Of a stretch of 64,000 nucleotides of DNA, positions 35,726 to 45,266 are shown one piece after another (the first letter of the stretch is position 1; every line of letters starts with the position of its first letter). Location: positions 186,001-250,000 of the forward strand of contig JAEXOY010000018.1 in assembly GCA_023439045.1 (NCBI GenBank). The letters run 5' to 3'. The notes beneath the pieces were generated by a model that was given only the letters and a program-made list of their open reading frames with translations, was not told the origin of the DNA and did not search any database. This DNA is from Bacillota bacterium (lineage in GTDB: Bacteria > Bacillota > Clostridia > Acetivibrionales > DSM-1351). The position numbers and the translations under genes are program-made.

Positions 35726-36992
35726 TCTTCTCCTTGCCAATGTTTTGCGAGGTGATGTTTCGATCATTCTTAATACTATACTTATTTGTTCACTTGTTGA
35801 ATTTAAGTACAGTAAAAAGGTTACAATCGCTATTTTAACTGCAGTCTGTGCCTTGATCATCATTTTGAATAACTATCTATATGTTTTTTCTGATTTAACA
35901 ACTGTGGGCAGATACAGTATTTGCGTTTGGCTTCTAGTCGGCATAGGTTTGAAATTTCTGAGTACTGACAGTATTATGAAATGGTTATTTAATGTAATTA
36001 CCTCAATAAATGTTTTATTCTTTATAACAGTTATAAGTTATGTTTTATCGCGCTCGCTACCGTATCCTATGTATGCACACACAGCAATTCGCATTGTTCT
36101 ATATATTATTTTTATCATATTATTTAGGAAATTTGTGTATCCCCTCTATCGTCAGGTGGCGGATCGATGGAAGCAGTTTTTAGCGGTTACAGTGGGGATA
36201 ATGCTAAATTTTGCATATATATTATTTGCCTCTAAAGATATTGCGGAGACAATTACGCAAAACTTAATAGCTATTCTATTACTATCAGGCTTGATGTTCC
36301 TTGTTTACGCAGCGTTGCTATGGTCGTTTCAGAGCGTCATACAGGAATATAAATTCCGTACCGAAAGAGATCAGGCGAGGTTGCATGATGAACTGCTTTA
36401 CTCACAGCTTGCGGCACATGAAGAATTCTTTGAAGCCTCAAAACGCAACCGTCATGATTTGCGGCATCATAATCAAATTATCATGGAATACCTTAAGTCT
36501 GACGATACACAAGGAGCTGAGGAATATTTGCAGCTTTATGATGCAAGCCTCACAGAAACCGCTGCAACAAGCTATTGCAAGAATCACATTGCAAATGCGG
36601 TGCTATGTCTGTATGCTCAAAAGGCTCAAAAGGAAGATATCATCTTCACCGCAAATGCGGACATTCCTCAAGATCTAGCTATGATGCTACCTGAGTTTGG
36701 CAGTTTACTTTCCAATATTCTTGAAAATGCACTAGAAGCCTGTCTAAGGATAAGCACTGATGAGCGCTTTATAACTTTTATAGCCGAAGTTGAAGAGGAC
36801 AGTTTGAAAATAGAGCTGCATAACTCAGTAATCGGCAAGGTAGAAATCAGAAACAACCTTCCTGTTTCTACTAAAAAAAATGGTGGTTTAGGTACAAAGA
36901 GCGTGCTACACATTGTAGAGAACTATCATGGCATGCTTAATTTCCATCAGGAGGGAGACACCTTTATCACCCAAATTATTCTGCCTGCATAG
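35718..36992 (+). CDS. GHKL-type sensor histidine kinase (AgrC-like)
   Basis: This 424-residue kinase has an N-terminal half with about six membrane segments (to about residue 205) and no obvious outside domain, as in AgrC and related peptide-sensing kinases. The phosphoacceptor region is KRNRHDLRHHNQIIMEYL near residue 240. The ATPase N-box is LLSNILENALEAC, and the G-region is KNGGLGTKSVLHIVENYHG. It pairs with the overlapping LytTR regulator. No AgrB processing peptidase or AgrD-like peptide gene is visible nearby, so the signal is unknown. Confidence 0.93.
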   Translation: MDNLLLANVLRGDVSIILNTILICSLVEFKYSKKVTIAILTAVCALIIILNNYLYVFSDLTTVGRYSICVWLLVGIGLKFLSTDSIMKWLFNVITSINVLFFITVISYVLSRSLPYPMYAHTAIRIVLYIIFIILFRKFVYPLYRQVADRWKQFLAVTVGIMLNFAYILFASKDIAETITQNLIAILLLSGLMFLVYAALLWSFQSVIQEYKFRTERDQARLHDELLYSQLAAHEEFFEASKRNRHDLRHHNQIIMEYLKSDDTQGAEEYLQLYDASLTETAATSYCKNHIANAVLCLYAQKAQKEDIIFTANADIPQDLAMMLPEFGSLLSNILENALEACLRISTDERFITFIAEVEEDSLKIELHNSVIGKVEIRNNLPVSTKKNGGLGTKSVLHIVENYHGMLNFHQEGDTFITQIILPA

Positions 36993-37008
36993 TTTACATA
37001 AGTTTAAT

Positions 37009-37048
37009 AGAGCCGTATAAAAACAGCTTATTGTTTTTATACGGCTCT
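37009..37048 (+). terminator. Terminator after the two-component genes
   Basis: AGAGCCGTATAAAAACA pairs with TGTTTTTATACGGCTCT (37032-37048); the downstream T run is weak. Confidence 0.75.
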
Positions 37049-37067
37049 ATTTGTGCCTGCACATTTT

Positions 37068-37101
37068 GCCGTCTTGTGCAGAATTATGTACGTTTTGTGC
37101 A
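37068..37101 (+). promoter_or_regulatory. Direct repeats with LytTR-type spacing (putative response-regulator box)
   Basis: GCCGTCTTGTGCA at 37068 and TACGTTTTGTGCA at 37089 match at 10 of 13 positions and start exactly 21 bases apart. Two 9-base repeats with a 12-base spacer are the known arrangement of binding sites for AgrA/PlnC-type LytTR regulators. A TATAGTTAAG string further down at 37136 also resembles an AgrA half-site. The location, between the LytTR system and the next genes, suggests these are its targets. Confidence 0.55.
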
Positions 37102-37192
37102 AACTACAAAAAAAACGGTCTTTTTTGCACTATTCTATAGTTAAGAACGAATGAAATATTACTTTAAGGCATTTTGAAAGGAGCTCATGCAT

Positions 37193-37402
37193 ATGCCGCT
37201 AAACTGCATTGACCACACAAAGGAAGTGGAAAAGAGAATATCTGCGATTACAACAAGTCCGAGGGACATCTGTTCCTTTTATAAGCCACGGGATATGTGC
37301 CTTGCACCATTGAAGGAGTGCTGGTATTGCAGATATGCTTCATTTGACTTTGAGAGTAAAGACCCGGGTAAGGGTGGATTTTGCAAATTTAAAAAGCTTT
37401 GA
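37193..37402 (+). CDS. Small cysteine-rich protein of unknown function
   Basis: This 69-residue protein has six cysteines (NC, DIC, DMC, KEC, WYC, GFC). It has no signal peptide or membrane segment, so it is probably cytoplasmic and could bind zinc. AAAGGAG lies about nine bases before ATG 37193, the better start; an ATG at 37187 is only three bases from the site. It lies downstream of the putative LytTR box and about 90 bases before the giant surface-protein gene. I do not recognise the family. Confidence 0.6.
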   Translation: MPLNCIDHTKEVEKRISAITTSPRDICSFYKPRDMCLAPLKECWYCRYASFDFESKDPGKGGFCKFKKL

Positions 37403-37494
37403 TTTTTTGTACAATAAATCATCCAGATACGGACAGGCTGTAATTTGTGCCTATCAAAGTAACCAAAAAATACATACTTGAAAGGAACAAAATA

Positions 37495-40400
37495 ATGAGA
37501 AAGCTAATACTTAGAATGCTTCTTGTACTGTGCATATTGTTTATAGTGCTGACGAGCTTGGTTCTGGCAGAAGCGAATACTCCAACGGAGGTTGATAGCT
37601 TGTCAGAACTTCAAACCGCCATCAATAATGCGACAGGCGACATGAACCTAAAGCTTGGCGATAGTTACAATAGTGAGGGAATGCTGACCATTGAAAGTAA
37701 TTATAACTTCACCATCGACCTGAACGGCAAAACGATGAGAGGCAAAACGCTGGATAGCTATACTAAAGATACTAATACTCGTAATACTAATACTGCTATC
37801 GAGCAAAATGGCACCGGCACACTGACCATTATTGATAGCGCTACAGGTGGCTTGGTTTATGCAAATACTTTAGATAATAATCCCGGCGCAATACATATCA
37901 AAAAGGGTAACCTTGAGATAAAAGGTGGAAAGGTGAACGGAGGTTATGGCGAAGCGATTTACTGTGAAGTCGATGGAAGGATAGCCATATCAGAGGACGC
38001 TTTCGTCACTAGCTCTTATGCTTACGGTGGTACCATTACTTTTGATAGTAGTGGTAGTACAGATAGTATTACCTTCCTCAAACTCACAGGTGGCACAGTT
38101 GAGAATACAAGCGTAGGCGGCACTACGATTTATTCTTATGGTCCAAAATGGAAAGTTTCAATCCCAAGTGGCACACCTATTATCAAGGGTGCCAAGCAGG
38201 CAATGAACTATCCACCTGATTTGAGTGGCTATGCAGGCGTGCAAGTCACTGCGAGCAATGAATTTAGCGGTACACCTGCTACAGAGTACAGAGAAATTAA
38301 CATCGCAAACTACAAATACCTTGCGTTTCAGGCCGCGTCAGTCATACAAGACGTTGCCGAAATTGATGGGAAAGGCTACCCCCTCCTGCAAACAGCGATT
38401 GATGCAGTTACCGAGGGGCAGACTATTAAGCTGCTCCGCGACATAACCATCCAAGGCGCTGTTAAAATATTAAATGGCACACCATCCTTCACTCTGGACC
38501 TAAACGGCAAAACGCTGGATGGAGACAGCCAGGCTGCTATTGAGCAAAATAGCACCAGTATGCTGACCATCATCGATAGCAGCGGTAACGACAGCGGTAG
38601 GGTCACTACCGCTGGTTATTCTACCGTAATACATATGAGAAGTGGTAATCTTGAGATCAAAGGCGGCACGGTGGCTACACCTGTTAACAGTACAGCGATC
38701 CACATAAGCTCCAAGTGCAGCGTTACCGTTTCTGGTGGCATGGTTAGTAGAGCTGATTATAGTACTGAAAGCGTTAATCTGATTTATATATTAGAGGGTA
38801 CGTTGAACATCACGGGCGGAACAGTGCGTACGGGTGTAGAACCCGGCAACGGAGCCGATATGATTTACAACTTGAGAGGCACCGTGAACATTATGGGCGG
38901 CACAGTAATAAGCGGCAATGAAATCGGTGGAATTTGGAATGCTGGCACGTTGAACATCACGGGCGGCACGGTGAGCCTGGACACATATCCAATTAACATA
39001 CCGGCAGACGATTGTGTCACAAACATTTCGGGTGGCACGATTAGCTCAACTGGGAATACTATTGTTATCAATAATAATGCTACGTTGAACATCTCAGGCG
39101 GCACGATTAGCTCAAGAGAAGGTACAGCTATTTACTTTTGTAACAGCACTAATAACATCGGGAAAATTAAAATCCCAAGCGGTAATCCTATCATCAGTGG
39201 CAAAAAAATGGCAATGAACAAAGCTCCTGACCTGAGCGACTATAACGATGTGATGATTACTGCAAGCACCTATGACCCAAACGGCGTAAATTCTGTGGGT
39301 CCGACTACCAAGGATAATATTGATACAGATGCGGAAGTTCAAACTTACAAATATCTAAAGTTTGGGCAAATCACCCCATGCACAATTACCTATGACGCTA
39401 ACGGTGGCAGTGGTACGATGGCAAACGGCTCTGCTATACAAGATACAGCATTCACACTGCCTGTCAGCAGCTTTTCCGCACCCGACGGCAAGCGGTTCAA
39501 GGCCTGGGCAATCGGCAGTACTGCTGGTACACAGGTAAATGCGGGCAGAAGCTATACCTTTACGGCTAATACCACTGTCTATGCCGTGTGGGAGGATATT
39601 CCCACGGATTACGTCGCCGAAATTAATGACTGGGGCTACGATACCCTGCAAAAAGCAATTGATGCAGTTAACGAGGGACAGACCATTAAGCTGCTCAGTG
39701 ACATCGCCCTTACAAACACTGTTACCATAGACAGTGGCAGGCCGTCGTTTACTCTCGACCTAAGCGGCAAAACGATAGACGGTAACCTTAATCCCGCCAT
39801 CGATCATAAAGGAAACGGCACGCTGACCATCACCGACAGCAGTACGGGCGCAACCGGTAAGGTCACCACTGCAGGCAATCAAACTTTTGCGAACTATGGT
39901 AGACTTATTGTTGCCGAAGGAACGGTAGGAAATACTGCCGCAGATCAGGGCAGAACCATTTCCAACAACTCAATAAAAGCCACAGTTACCGTTTCTGGCG
40001 GCACGGTAAGTGCGACCGGCAGCAACGGCACGGCGATTTACAGTTCCAGTGGCAAAATTGTTATCCCAAGCGGTACACCTATCATCAGTGGCAAAAAAAT
40101 GGCAATGACCAAAGCCCCTGACCTGAGCGGCTATGAAGATGCGAAGATTACGGCAAGCAAAACTGATTCGAAAGGCATTGGTGCGGTTCCGATTACCAAG
40201 GATGATATTGATACAGATGCGGAAGTACAGTATTACAAATACCTAAACTTTGGGCAAAGCATCGCACCCGCAACCTATACCATCACTTATAATGCCAACA
40301 GCGGCAGCGGTACAATGGTAAATGGCTCTGCTACACAAGATACAGCATTTACACTGCCCGCCAGTAGCTTTAACGCTCCTAGCGGTAAGCGGTTCAAGGC

Positions 40401-43400
40401 TTGGGCAATCGGCAGTGCTGCTGGTTCACAGGTAAGTGCCGGCGGAAGCTATACCTTTACGGCTAATACCACTGTCTATGCAGTGTGGGAGGCTATTTCC
40501 ACGGCAACCTTTACCATCACCTATGATGCCTACGGCGGTAGTGGTACGATAGCAAACGGGTCTGCTACACAAGATATAGCGTTTACACTGCCCGACAGCA
40601 GCTTTACTCCTCCCAACGGTAAGCGATTCAAGGCTTGGGCAATCGGCAGACCTGACGGTTCAAAGGTAAGTGCCGGCGAAAGCTTTACCTTTATTACTGA
40701 TACCACTGTCTATGCCGTGTGGGAGGATATCCCCGCGAATTGCGTCGCCGAAATTAATGACTGGGGCTACGTTGCCCTGCAAGATGCAGTTAATGCAGTT
40801 AAAGAGGGACAGACCATCAAGCTGCTAAGAGACGTTACTGTCATAGACGGTGATCTATACGCATCTCCTGTCATCATAGACATTGACAGGCCGTCGTTTA
40901 CACTCGACCTAAACGGTAAAAAGATAGACGGTGTTGACTATACCCCCATCACTCATAACGGCAGCGGCACGCTGACCATCATCGACAGCACAGGCACTAC
41001 CGGAAAGGTCACCACTGCAGGCTATGGAACTTTGGTAGTGAATTACGGCAGCCTTGTTGTAGCCGGAGGAACGATAGAAAATACTGCCACAGGAACGACA
41101 GGAAATGATGCCGAAGATCCCATCACCATTGCCAACTACTCAGAACGCGGCAGCGTGACCGTTTCAGGCGGAACGGTGTGTGCGATTGGTAGCTTCGGTA
41201 CGGCAATTGACTGCTTAACAGACGACAGTCGCGTGATCATTTCGGGCGGCACGGTGAGTGCAAACGGCAACAACGGTAGGGCGATTTATAACCGACTGGG
41301 CACATTGACCATTTCGGGGGGTACGGTGAGCGCTGCCGCCGAAGCGCTTTACAACGGGAATGTCGGCAAAATTACTGTTTCGGGTAACGCCAAGATCACC
41401 AGCACGAATGGCAATCCACAGTCTGGTACGATTTATCTACCTATAGGCATGGCTGATAATACAGTCCTCGAGATTACCGGTGGCACGATAGAAAACACAG
41501 TATTGGGCTACGCCATTTACAACAGCGACAATGGCAAAATTGTTATCCCAAGCGGCACACCTGTCATCAAGAGCGGAAAAATCGCAATGAACAAAGCCCC
41601 TGACTTGAGTAGCTATAACAATCCGAAGATTACGGCAAGTAAAACTGATCCGAACGGCATTGGTGCGGTTCAGATTACCAAGGACGATATTAATACAAAT
41701 GAAAAAGTACGAGCATACAAATACCTAAGCTTTGAGCAAAGCACCTCACCCGCAACCTACACCATCACCTATAATGCCAACGGCGGCAGCGGTACTATAG
41801 CAAGCGGCACAGCTTCGCAAGGCACGGCATTCACACTGCCCGCCAGCAGCTTTACCGCTCCTAGCGGCAAGCGGTTCAAGGCTTGGGCAATCGGCAGTAC
41901 TGCTGGTTCACAGGTAAACGCTGGAGGAAGCTATACCTTTACAGCTAATACCACTGTCTATGCCTTGTGGGAGGATATTCCCACAGCAACCTACACTGTA
42001 TCAGGCTCAATTAAGGATGCAACTGACAGCAGCGCGGTATTAGGTGCGACGGTAACCTTAACAAATACAACTGACAACACAAAAACCTACACGGGGACAA
42101 CTGACATAAACGGAAGCTACACTATTCCCGGTGTTCCAGACGGTAGCTATGCAGTTAACGTAACCAAGAACGGTGAAACATATGCCAGCGGTAACGCTAT
42201 TATCACCGTTAGCGGCAGTAATGTATCGGGTGAGAGCGCAAATATAGCAGTAACAATACCAACCTACACCGTAACCTACCATGGTAACGGCAGTGATAGC
42301 GGTACTGTGCCTGCAGACAGTGCTTCATATAGAAAAGAAGCTTATGCAACGGTAATGGGTAAAGGCAGCCTTGCAAGGGACGGCTATAACTTCACAGGGT
42401 GGAATACAGCGACAGATGGCAGCGGAATAAGCTACAAGGCCAATGATACTCTTATAATCAATGGAAATGTAACGCTGTATGCACAGTGGAAGGCTATTGA
42501 TAGCGCCCAAGTCCCAATTTTTACAAAAAGCAATGTAAGAGGAACTGAGACAGTGACTCAGGGTGCAATTGCAATTGAGCTTTCAGTTACTGCAGCCGTA
42601 TCTGATGGTGGAACCTTATCCTATCAGTGGTACAAAAACACAGCCAGCACAACAGCCGGGGCCATTGCCATCAGTTCGGCAACCAATTCAAGCTACACGC
42701 CACCTGCTGATGTTGTAGGTACTACCTATTACTATGTGGTGGTTACAAACACGCCGACCCAGAGTGGTGTAAAAACCTCAACTAACACCAGCAGCGTTAA
42801 AACAGTAATTGTGCTGGGAGAACCTGCGGCTAATTATACTGTTTCAACTGATCCAGCGACATTAAATAACCTTACTTTGGACAACACAAGTGCAACACAA
42901 TACCAGAACTATACAACAAACATAAACGCAGACAGCGGATATTATCTGCCTGACAGGATAACTGTTACAATGGGAGGCAGGACACTGGTCGATGGAGTTG
43001 ATTACATATATATAAAGACATCCAACGAAGCAGGAACTGTAACGGTTTACAATGTGACAGGACAGATAGCCATAACTGCGGCAGGTGTTTTGATTCCAAC
43101 AAAGGAATATACAATAAGCTTCAACTCTAATGGTGCTGATACAATAGTTGGTACCATAAAAGGAAAATACGGTGACTCCATACTCCTTCCAAACCCCACA
43201 AAAGCAGGCTTTAGCTTTGTCGGCTGGTACAGGGACAGTGGCTTTGCAACCTCTTATGTTTCTTCCATCATGGGCAAAGAAGACATCACTCTTTTTGCAA
43301 AGTGGGAGGCCATTACGTACAAAATATCAGGTAATGTAAAGGATGAAGACAACAAGAATGTCGACACTGCATCGGTAAAGCTTGTGGCAGGTAGCCGTAA

Positions 43401-45012
43401 AGTTGCGCAAGTGAATACAGATAGTAGTGGCAATTTCAGCATAATGGGTGTTCAAGCGGATACGTATAATTTAGTTATCACCAAAGGGGATCAAACGGTA
43501 ACCTTGATTATCAATGTTTTAAACAGCAACGTTACAACCGGCTCGGTAACATTGCCAAAGGGTAAGAAAAATAGCGTAGTAGAGGTTAAACAAGGTACGC
43601 CTGACATTGTTGTTGATAAGTTAAATGACTTCTTTAACAGTGATAAATTTACACAGGACGACAGAAATGCTGTTGATGCCGGCGGAATAGTTGAAATAAA
43701 GCTGTTAGTTGAGAAAAAGGATGAAAGCGGTGACAATGCAGCTGCAAATGCAGGTAGCATTAAGGCTTCAGCTGAAGGAAGCGGTAAAACGGTAGGCATT
43801 TTTCTGAGCTTAACCGTAAGCAAAATCATAACTCCCGCTGGTGGAGCAGCAGAGCAGCCCATTCTAATAGACCAGCTTTCTGACCTGTTAATCATTAACA
43901 TACCACTTCCGGCTGAGCTACAGGGTAAGAGCGGATATGTAGTTTATCGTTATCATGGTACTGAGGTTCAAATAATTACTGAGGTTAAAAACGCCGATGG
44001 CGAATATATCGAGGTGAGCCCTGACGGAAAGTCCATAAAGCTTCACACCAAAAAATTCTCCACCTATGCAGTTGGCTATACAACACCATCGACTCCTCCA
44101 ACAAATAACACAGGTGACGGTTCAAGCGACAATGAAGTGCCATCAAAAATCACAACTGAGCCCAGTGAGGGTGGAAGAATAGAAATTGGCACTGACAAGA
44201 AGACCGCCACAATTACACCTAATAACGGATATGCAATAGCTGATGTAATTGTAGATGGAAAGAGAATAGGGCCGACTAAAAAATACACATTTACAGATGG
44301 AGATACTCACAAAATCAGTGCAGCTTTTGTGAAGGAAACCGCACTTCCATATTACAATCAAGATGGTGGAAAGGTTTACATTGGTTTTTCCGCCATTGAA
44401 GAAAACCTCTACAAATATATTGCACCCGCAAATGTCACTGTAGAGTTTATGGAAAATCCGAAGAATTTCATAGACAATACGATTGAATGGGCAAAACCAA
44501 GCATTGACTTTGTGACTGAGCGTGAAATATTCCTTGGTACTGGACAAAATATATTCAGCCCATATGAAGGAATGACAAGGGCTATGTTTGTAACGGTAAT
44601 AGGCAGACTTTATGAACGCTCTTTTGGCAGGGTTTCAGGTACATGCACTTTCTCAGATGTTGATGCAAAAGCCTACTATGCCAAGTATGTTGGGTGGGCG
44701 AATGAAAACGGTATTATAAAGGGCATCGGAGAAAACAAGTTTGATCCAAATGCCAATGTAACTCGTGAGCAAATGGCAGTGGTTATGTTTAAATTTGCAA
44801 CTTTTCTCAATAAGACAGCAGTTGTAGACGTATCCCTTGAATATCCCGATAGTGCAAGTATTTCATTGTGGGCAGTTGAGGGGGCTAAATACTGCCAGGA
44901 AACAAAAGTTATAGAAGGCAGAACCGGAGGCGTCTTTGCACCTCAAGAAAGTGCAACAAGAGCTGAGGCAAGTGCTATACTGCAAAGATTTATAAAAAAC
45001 ATGCTTAAATAA
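37495..45012 (+). CDS. Giant SLH-anchored surface protein with beta-helix and InlB-type repeats
   Basis: Start ATG 37495 has AAAGGAAC upstream and gives 2505 residues with an N-terminal signal peptide (LILRMLLVLCILFIVLTSL). The N-terminal third is made of right-handed beta-helix-like rungs (GGTVS, GTAI) in modules that restart with AIDAVNEGQTIKLL and FTLDLNGKTIDG about four times. These alternate with about four near-identical InlB B-type repeats (YNANGGSGTM, KRFKAWAIGS, NTTVYAVWE) at about 39380, 40280, 40505 and 41760. Then follow carboxypeptidase-regulatory/CNA-B-like domains (41990, 43320), further InlB-like, Ig-like and X2-like domains, and three C-terminal SLH domains (about 44480-45009), which would bind wall polymer. 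An adhesin or wall protein is likely; no enzyme motif was seen. Confidence 0.92.
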   Translation: MRKLILRMLLVLCILFIVLTSLVLAEANTPTEVDSLSELQTAINNATGDMNLKLGDSYNSEGMLTIESNYNFTIDLNGKTMRGKTLDSYTKDTNTRNTNTAIEQNGTGTLTIIDSATGGLVYANTLDNNPGAIHIKKGNLEIKGGKVNGGYGEAIYCEVDGRIAISEDAFVTSSYAYGGTITFDSSGSTDSITFLKLTGGTVENTSVGGTTIYSYGPKWKVSIPSGTPIIKGAKQAMNYPPDLSGYAGVQVTASNEFSGTPATEYREINIANYKYLAFQAASVIQDVAEIDGKGYPLLQTAIDAVTEGQTIKLLRDITIQGAVKILNGTPSFTLDLNGKTLDGDSQAAIEQNSTSMLTIIDSSGNDSGRVTTAGYSTVIHMRSGNLEIKGGTVATPVNSTAIHISSKCSVTVSGGMVSRADYSTESVNLIYILEGTLNITGGTVRTGVEPGNGADMIYNLRGTVNIMGGTVISGNEIGGIWNAGTLNITGGTVSLDTYPINIPADDCVTNISGGTISSTGNTIVINNNATLNISGGTISSREGTAIYFCNSTNNIGKIKIPSGNPIISGKKMAMNKAPDLSDYNDVMITASTYDPNGVNSVGPTTKDNIDTDAEVQTYKYLKFGQITPCTITYDANGGSGTMANGSAIQDTAFTLPVSSFSAPDGKRFKAWAIGSTAGTQVNAGRSYTFTANTTVYAVWEDIPTDYVAEINDWGYDTLQKAIDAVNEGQTIKLLSDIALTNTVTIDSGRPSFTLDLSGKTIDGNLNPAIDHKGNGTLTITDSSTGATGKVTTAGNQTFANYGRLIVAEGTVGNTAADQGRTISNNSIKATVTVSGGTVSATGSNGTAIYSSSGKIVIPSGTPIISGKKMAMTKAPDLSGYEDAKITASKTDSKGIGAVPITKDDIDTDAEVQYYKYLNFGQSIAPATYTITYNANSGSGTMVNGSATQDTAFTLPASSFNAPSGKRFKAWAIGSAAGSQVSAGGSYTFTANTTVYAVWEAISTATFTITYDAYGGSGTIANGSATQDIAFTLPDSSFTPPNGKRFKAWAIGRPDGSKVSAGESFTFITDTTVYAVWEDIPANCVAEINDWGYVALQDAVNAVKEGQTIKLLRDVTVIDGDLYASPVIIDIDRPSFTLDLNGKKIDGVDYTPITHNGSGTLTIIDSTGTTGKVTTAGYGTLVVNYGSLVVAGGTIENTATGTTGNDAEDPITIANYSERGSVTVSGGTVCAIGSFGTAIDCLTDDSRVIISGGTVSANGNNGRAIYNRLGTLTISGGTVSAAAEALYNGNVGKITVSGNAKITSTNGNPQSGTIYLPIGMADNTVLEITGGTIENTVLGYAIYNSDNGKIVIPSGTPVIKSGKIAMNKAPDLSSYNNPKITASKTDPNGIGAVQITKDDINTNEKVRAYKYLSFEQSTSPATYTITYNANGGSGTIASGTASQGTAFTLPASSFTAPSGKRFKAWAIGSTAGSQVNAGGSYTFTANTTVYALWEDIPTATYTVSGSIKDATDSSAVLGATVTLTNTTDNTKTYTGTTDINGSYTIPGVPDGSYAVNVTKNGETYASGNAIITVSGSNVSGESANIAVTIPTYTVTYHGNGSDSGTVPADSASYRKEAYATVMGKGSLARDGYNFTGWNTATDGSGISYKANDTLIINGNVTLYAQWKAIDSAQVPIFTKSNVRGTETVTQGAIAIELSVTAAVSDGGTLSYQWYKNTASTTAGAIAISSATNSSYTPPADVVGTTYYYVVVTNTPTQSGVKTSTNTSSVKTVIVLGEPAANYTVSTDPATLNNLTLDNTSATQYQNYTTNINADSGYYLPDRITVTMGGRTLVDGVDYIYIKTSNEAGTVTVYNVTGQIAITAAGVLIPTKEYTISFNSNGADTIVGTIKGKYGDSILLPNPTKAGFSFVGWYRDSGFATSYVSSIMGKEDITLFAKWEAITYKISGNVKDEDNKNVDTASVKLVAGSRKVAQVNTDSSGNFSIMGVQADTYNLVITKGDQTVTLIINVLNSNVTTGSVTLPKGKKNSVVEVKQGTPDIVVDKLNDFFNSDKFTQDDRNAVDAGGIVEIKLLVEKKDESGDNAAANAGSIKASAEGSGKTVGIFLSLTVSKIITPAGGAAEQPILIDQLSDLLIINIPLPAELQGKSGYVVYRYHGTEVQIITEVKNADGEYIEVSPDGKSIKLHTKKFSTYAVGYTTPSTPPTNNTGDGSSDNEVPSKITTEPSEGGRIEIGTDKKTATITPNNGYAIADVIVDGKRIGPTKKYTFTDGDTHKISAAFVKETALPYYNQDGGKVYIGFSAIEENLYKYIAPANVTVEFMENPKNFIDNTIEWAKPSIDFVTEREIFLGTGQNIFSPYEGMTRAMFVTVIGRLYERSFGRVSGTCTFSDVDAKAYYAKYVGWANENGIIKGIGENKFDPNANVTREQMAVVMFKFATFLNKTAVVDVSLEYPDSASISLWAVEGAKYCQETKVIEGRTGGVFAPQESATRAEASAILQRFIKNMLK

Positions 45013-45033
45013 TTCTAAGTATAATTAATTTGC

Positions 45034-45070
45034 AATTCCCTCATCGCTTATTTGTGTGGTGAGGGAATTT
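45034..45070 (+). terminator. Terminator after the giant surface-protein gene
   Basis: AATTCCCTCA (45034-45043) pairs with TGAGGGAATT (45060-45069), followed by TTT. Confidence 0.8.
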
Positions 45071-45266
45071 TGCATTTGCTTAAAAATTTTAGTAAGCAAA
45101 GTGAAATTTTTGGGCTATGATAAGACATTAGGATACATATGAAGAATAATGGCGATGAGTTTGTTTAAAAAAGTTCATATTTTTTTCACTCAAATTTGAT
45201 TATACAATTTTAGTAGTTAGATCCTATATGGGTTTAAAAAAATATAATTTGAGTTGGAGGCATACT

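Noticed and set aside
34973..37000. Complete agr quorum-sensing locus
   Set aside because: Only AgrA- and AgrC-like genes are present. No AgrB membrane peptidase or AgrD-like precursor was found in any frame nearby.
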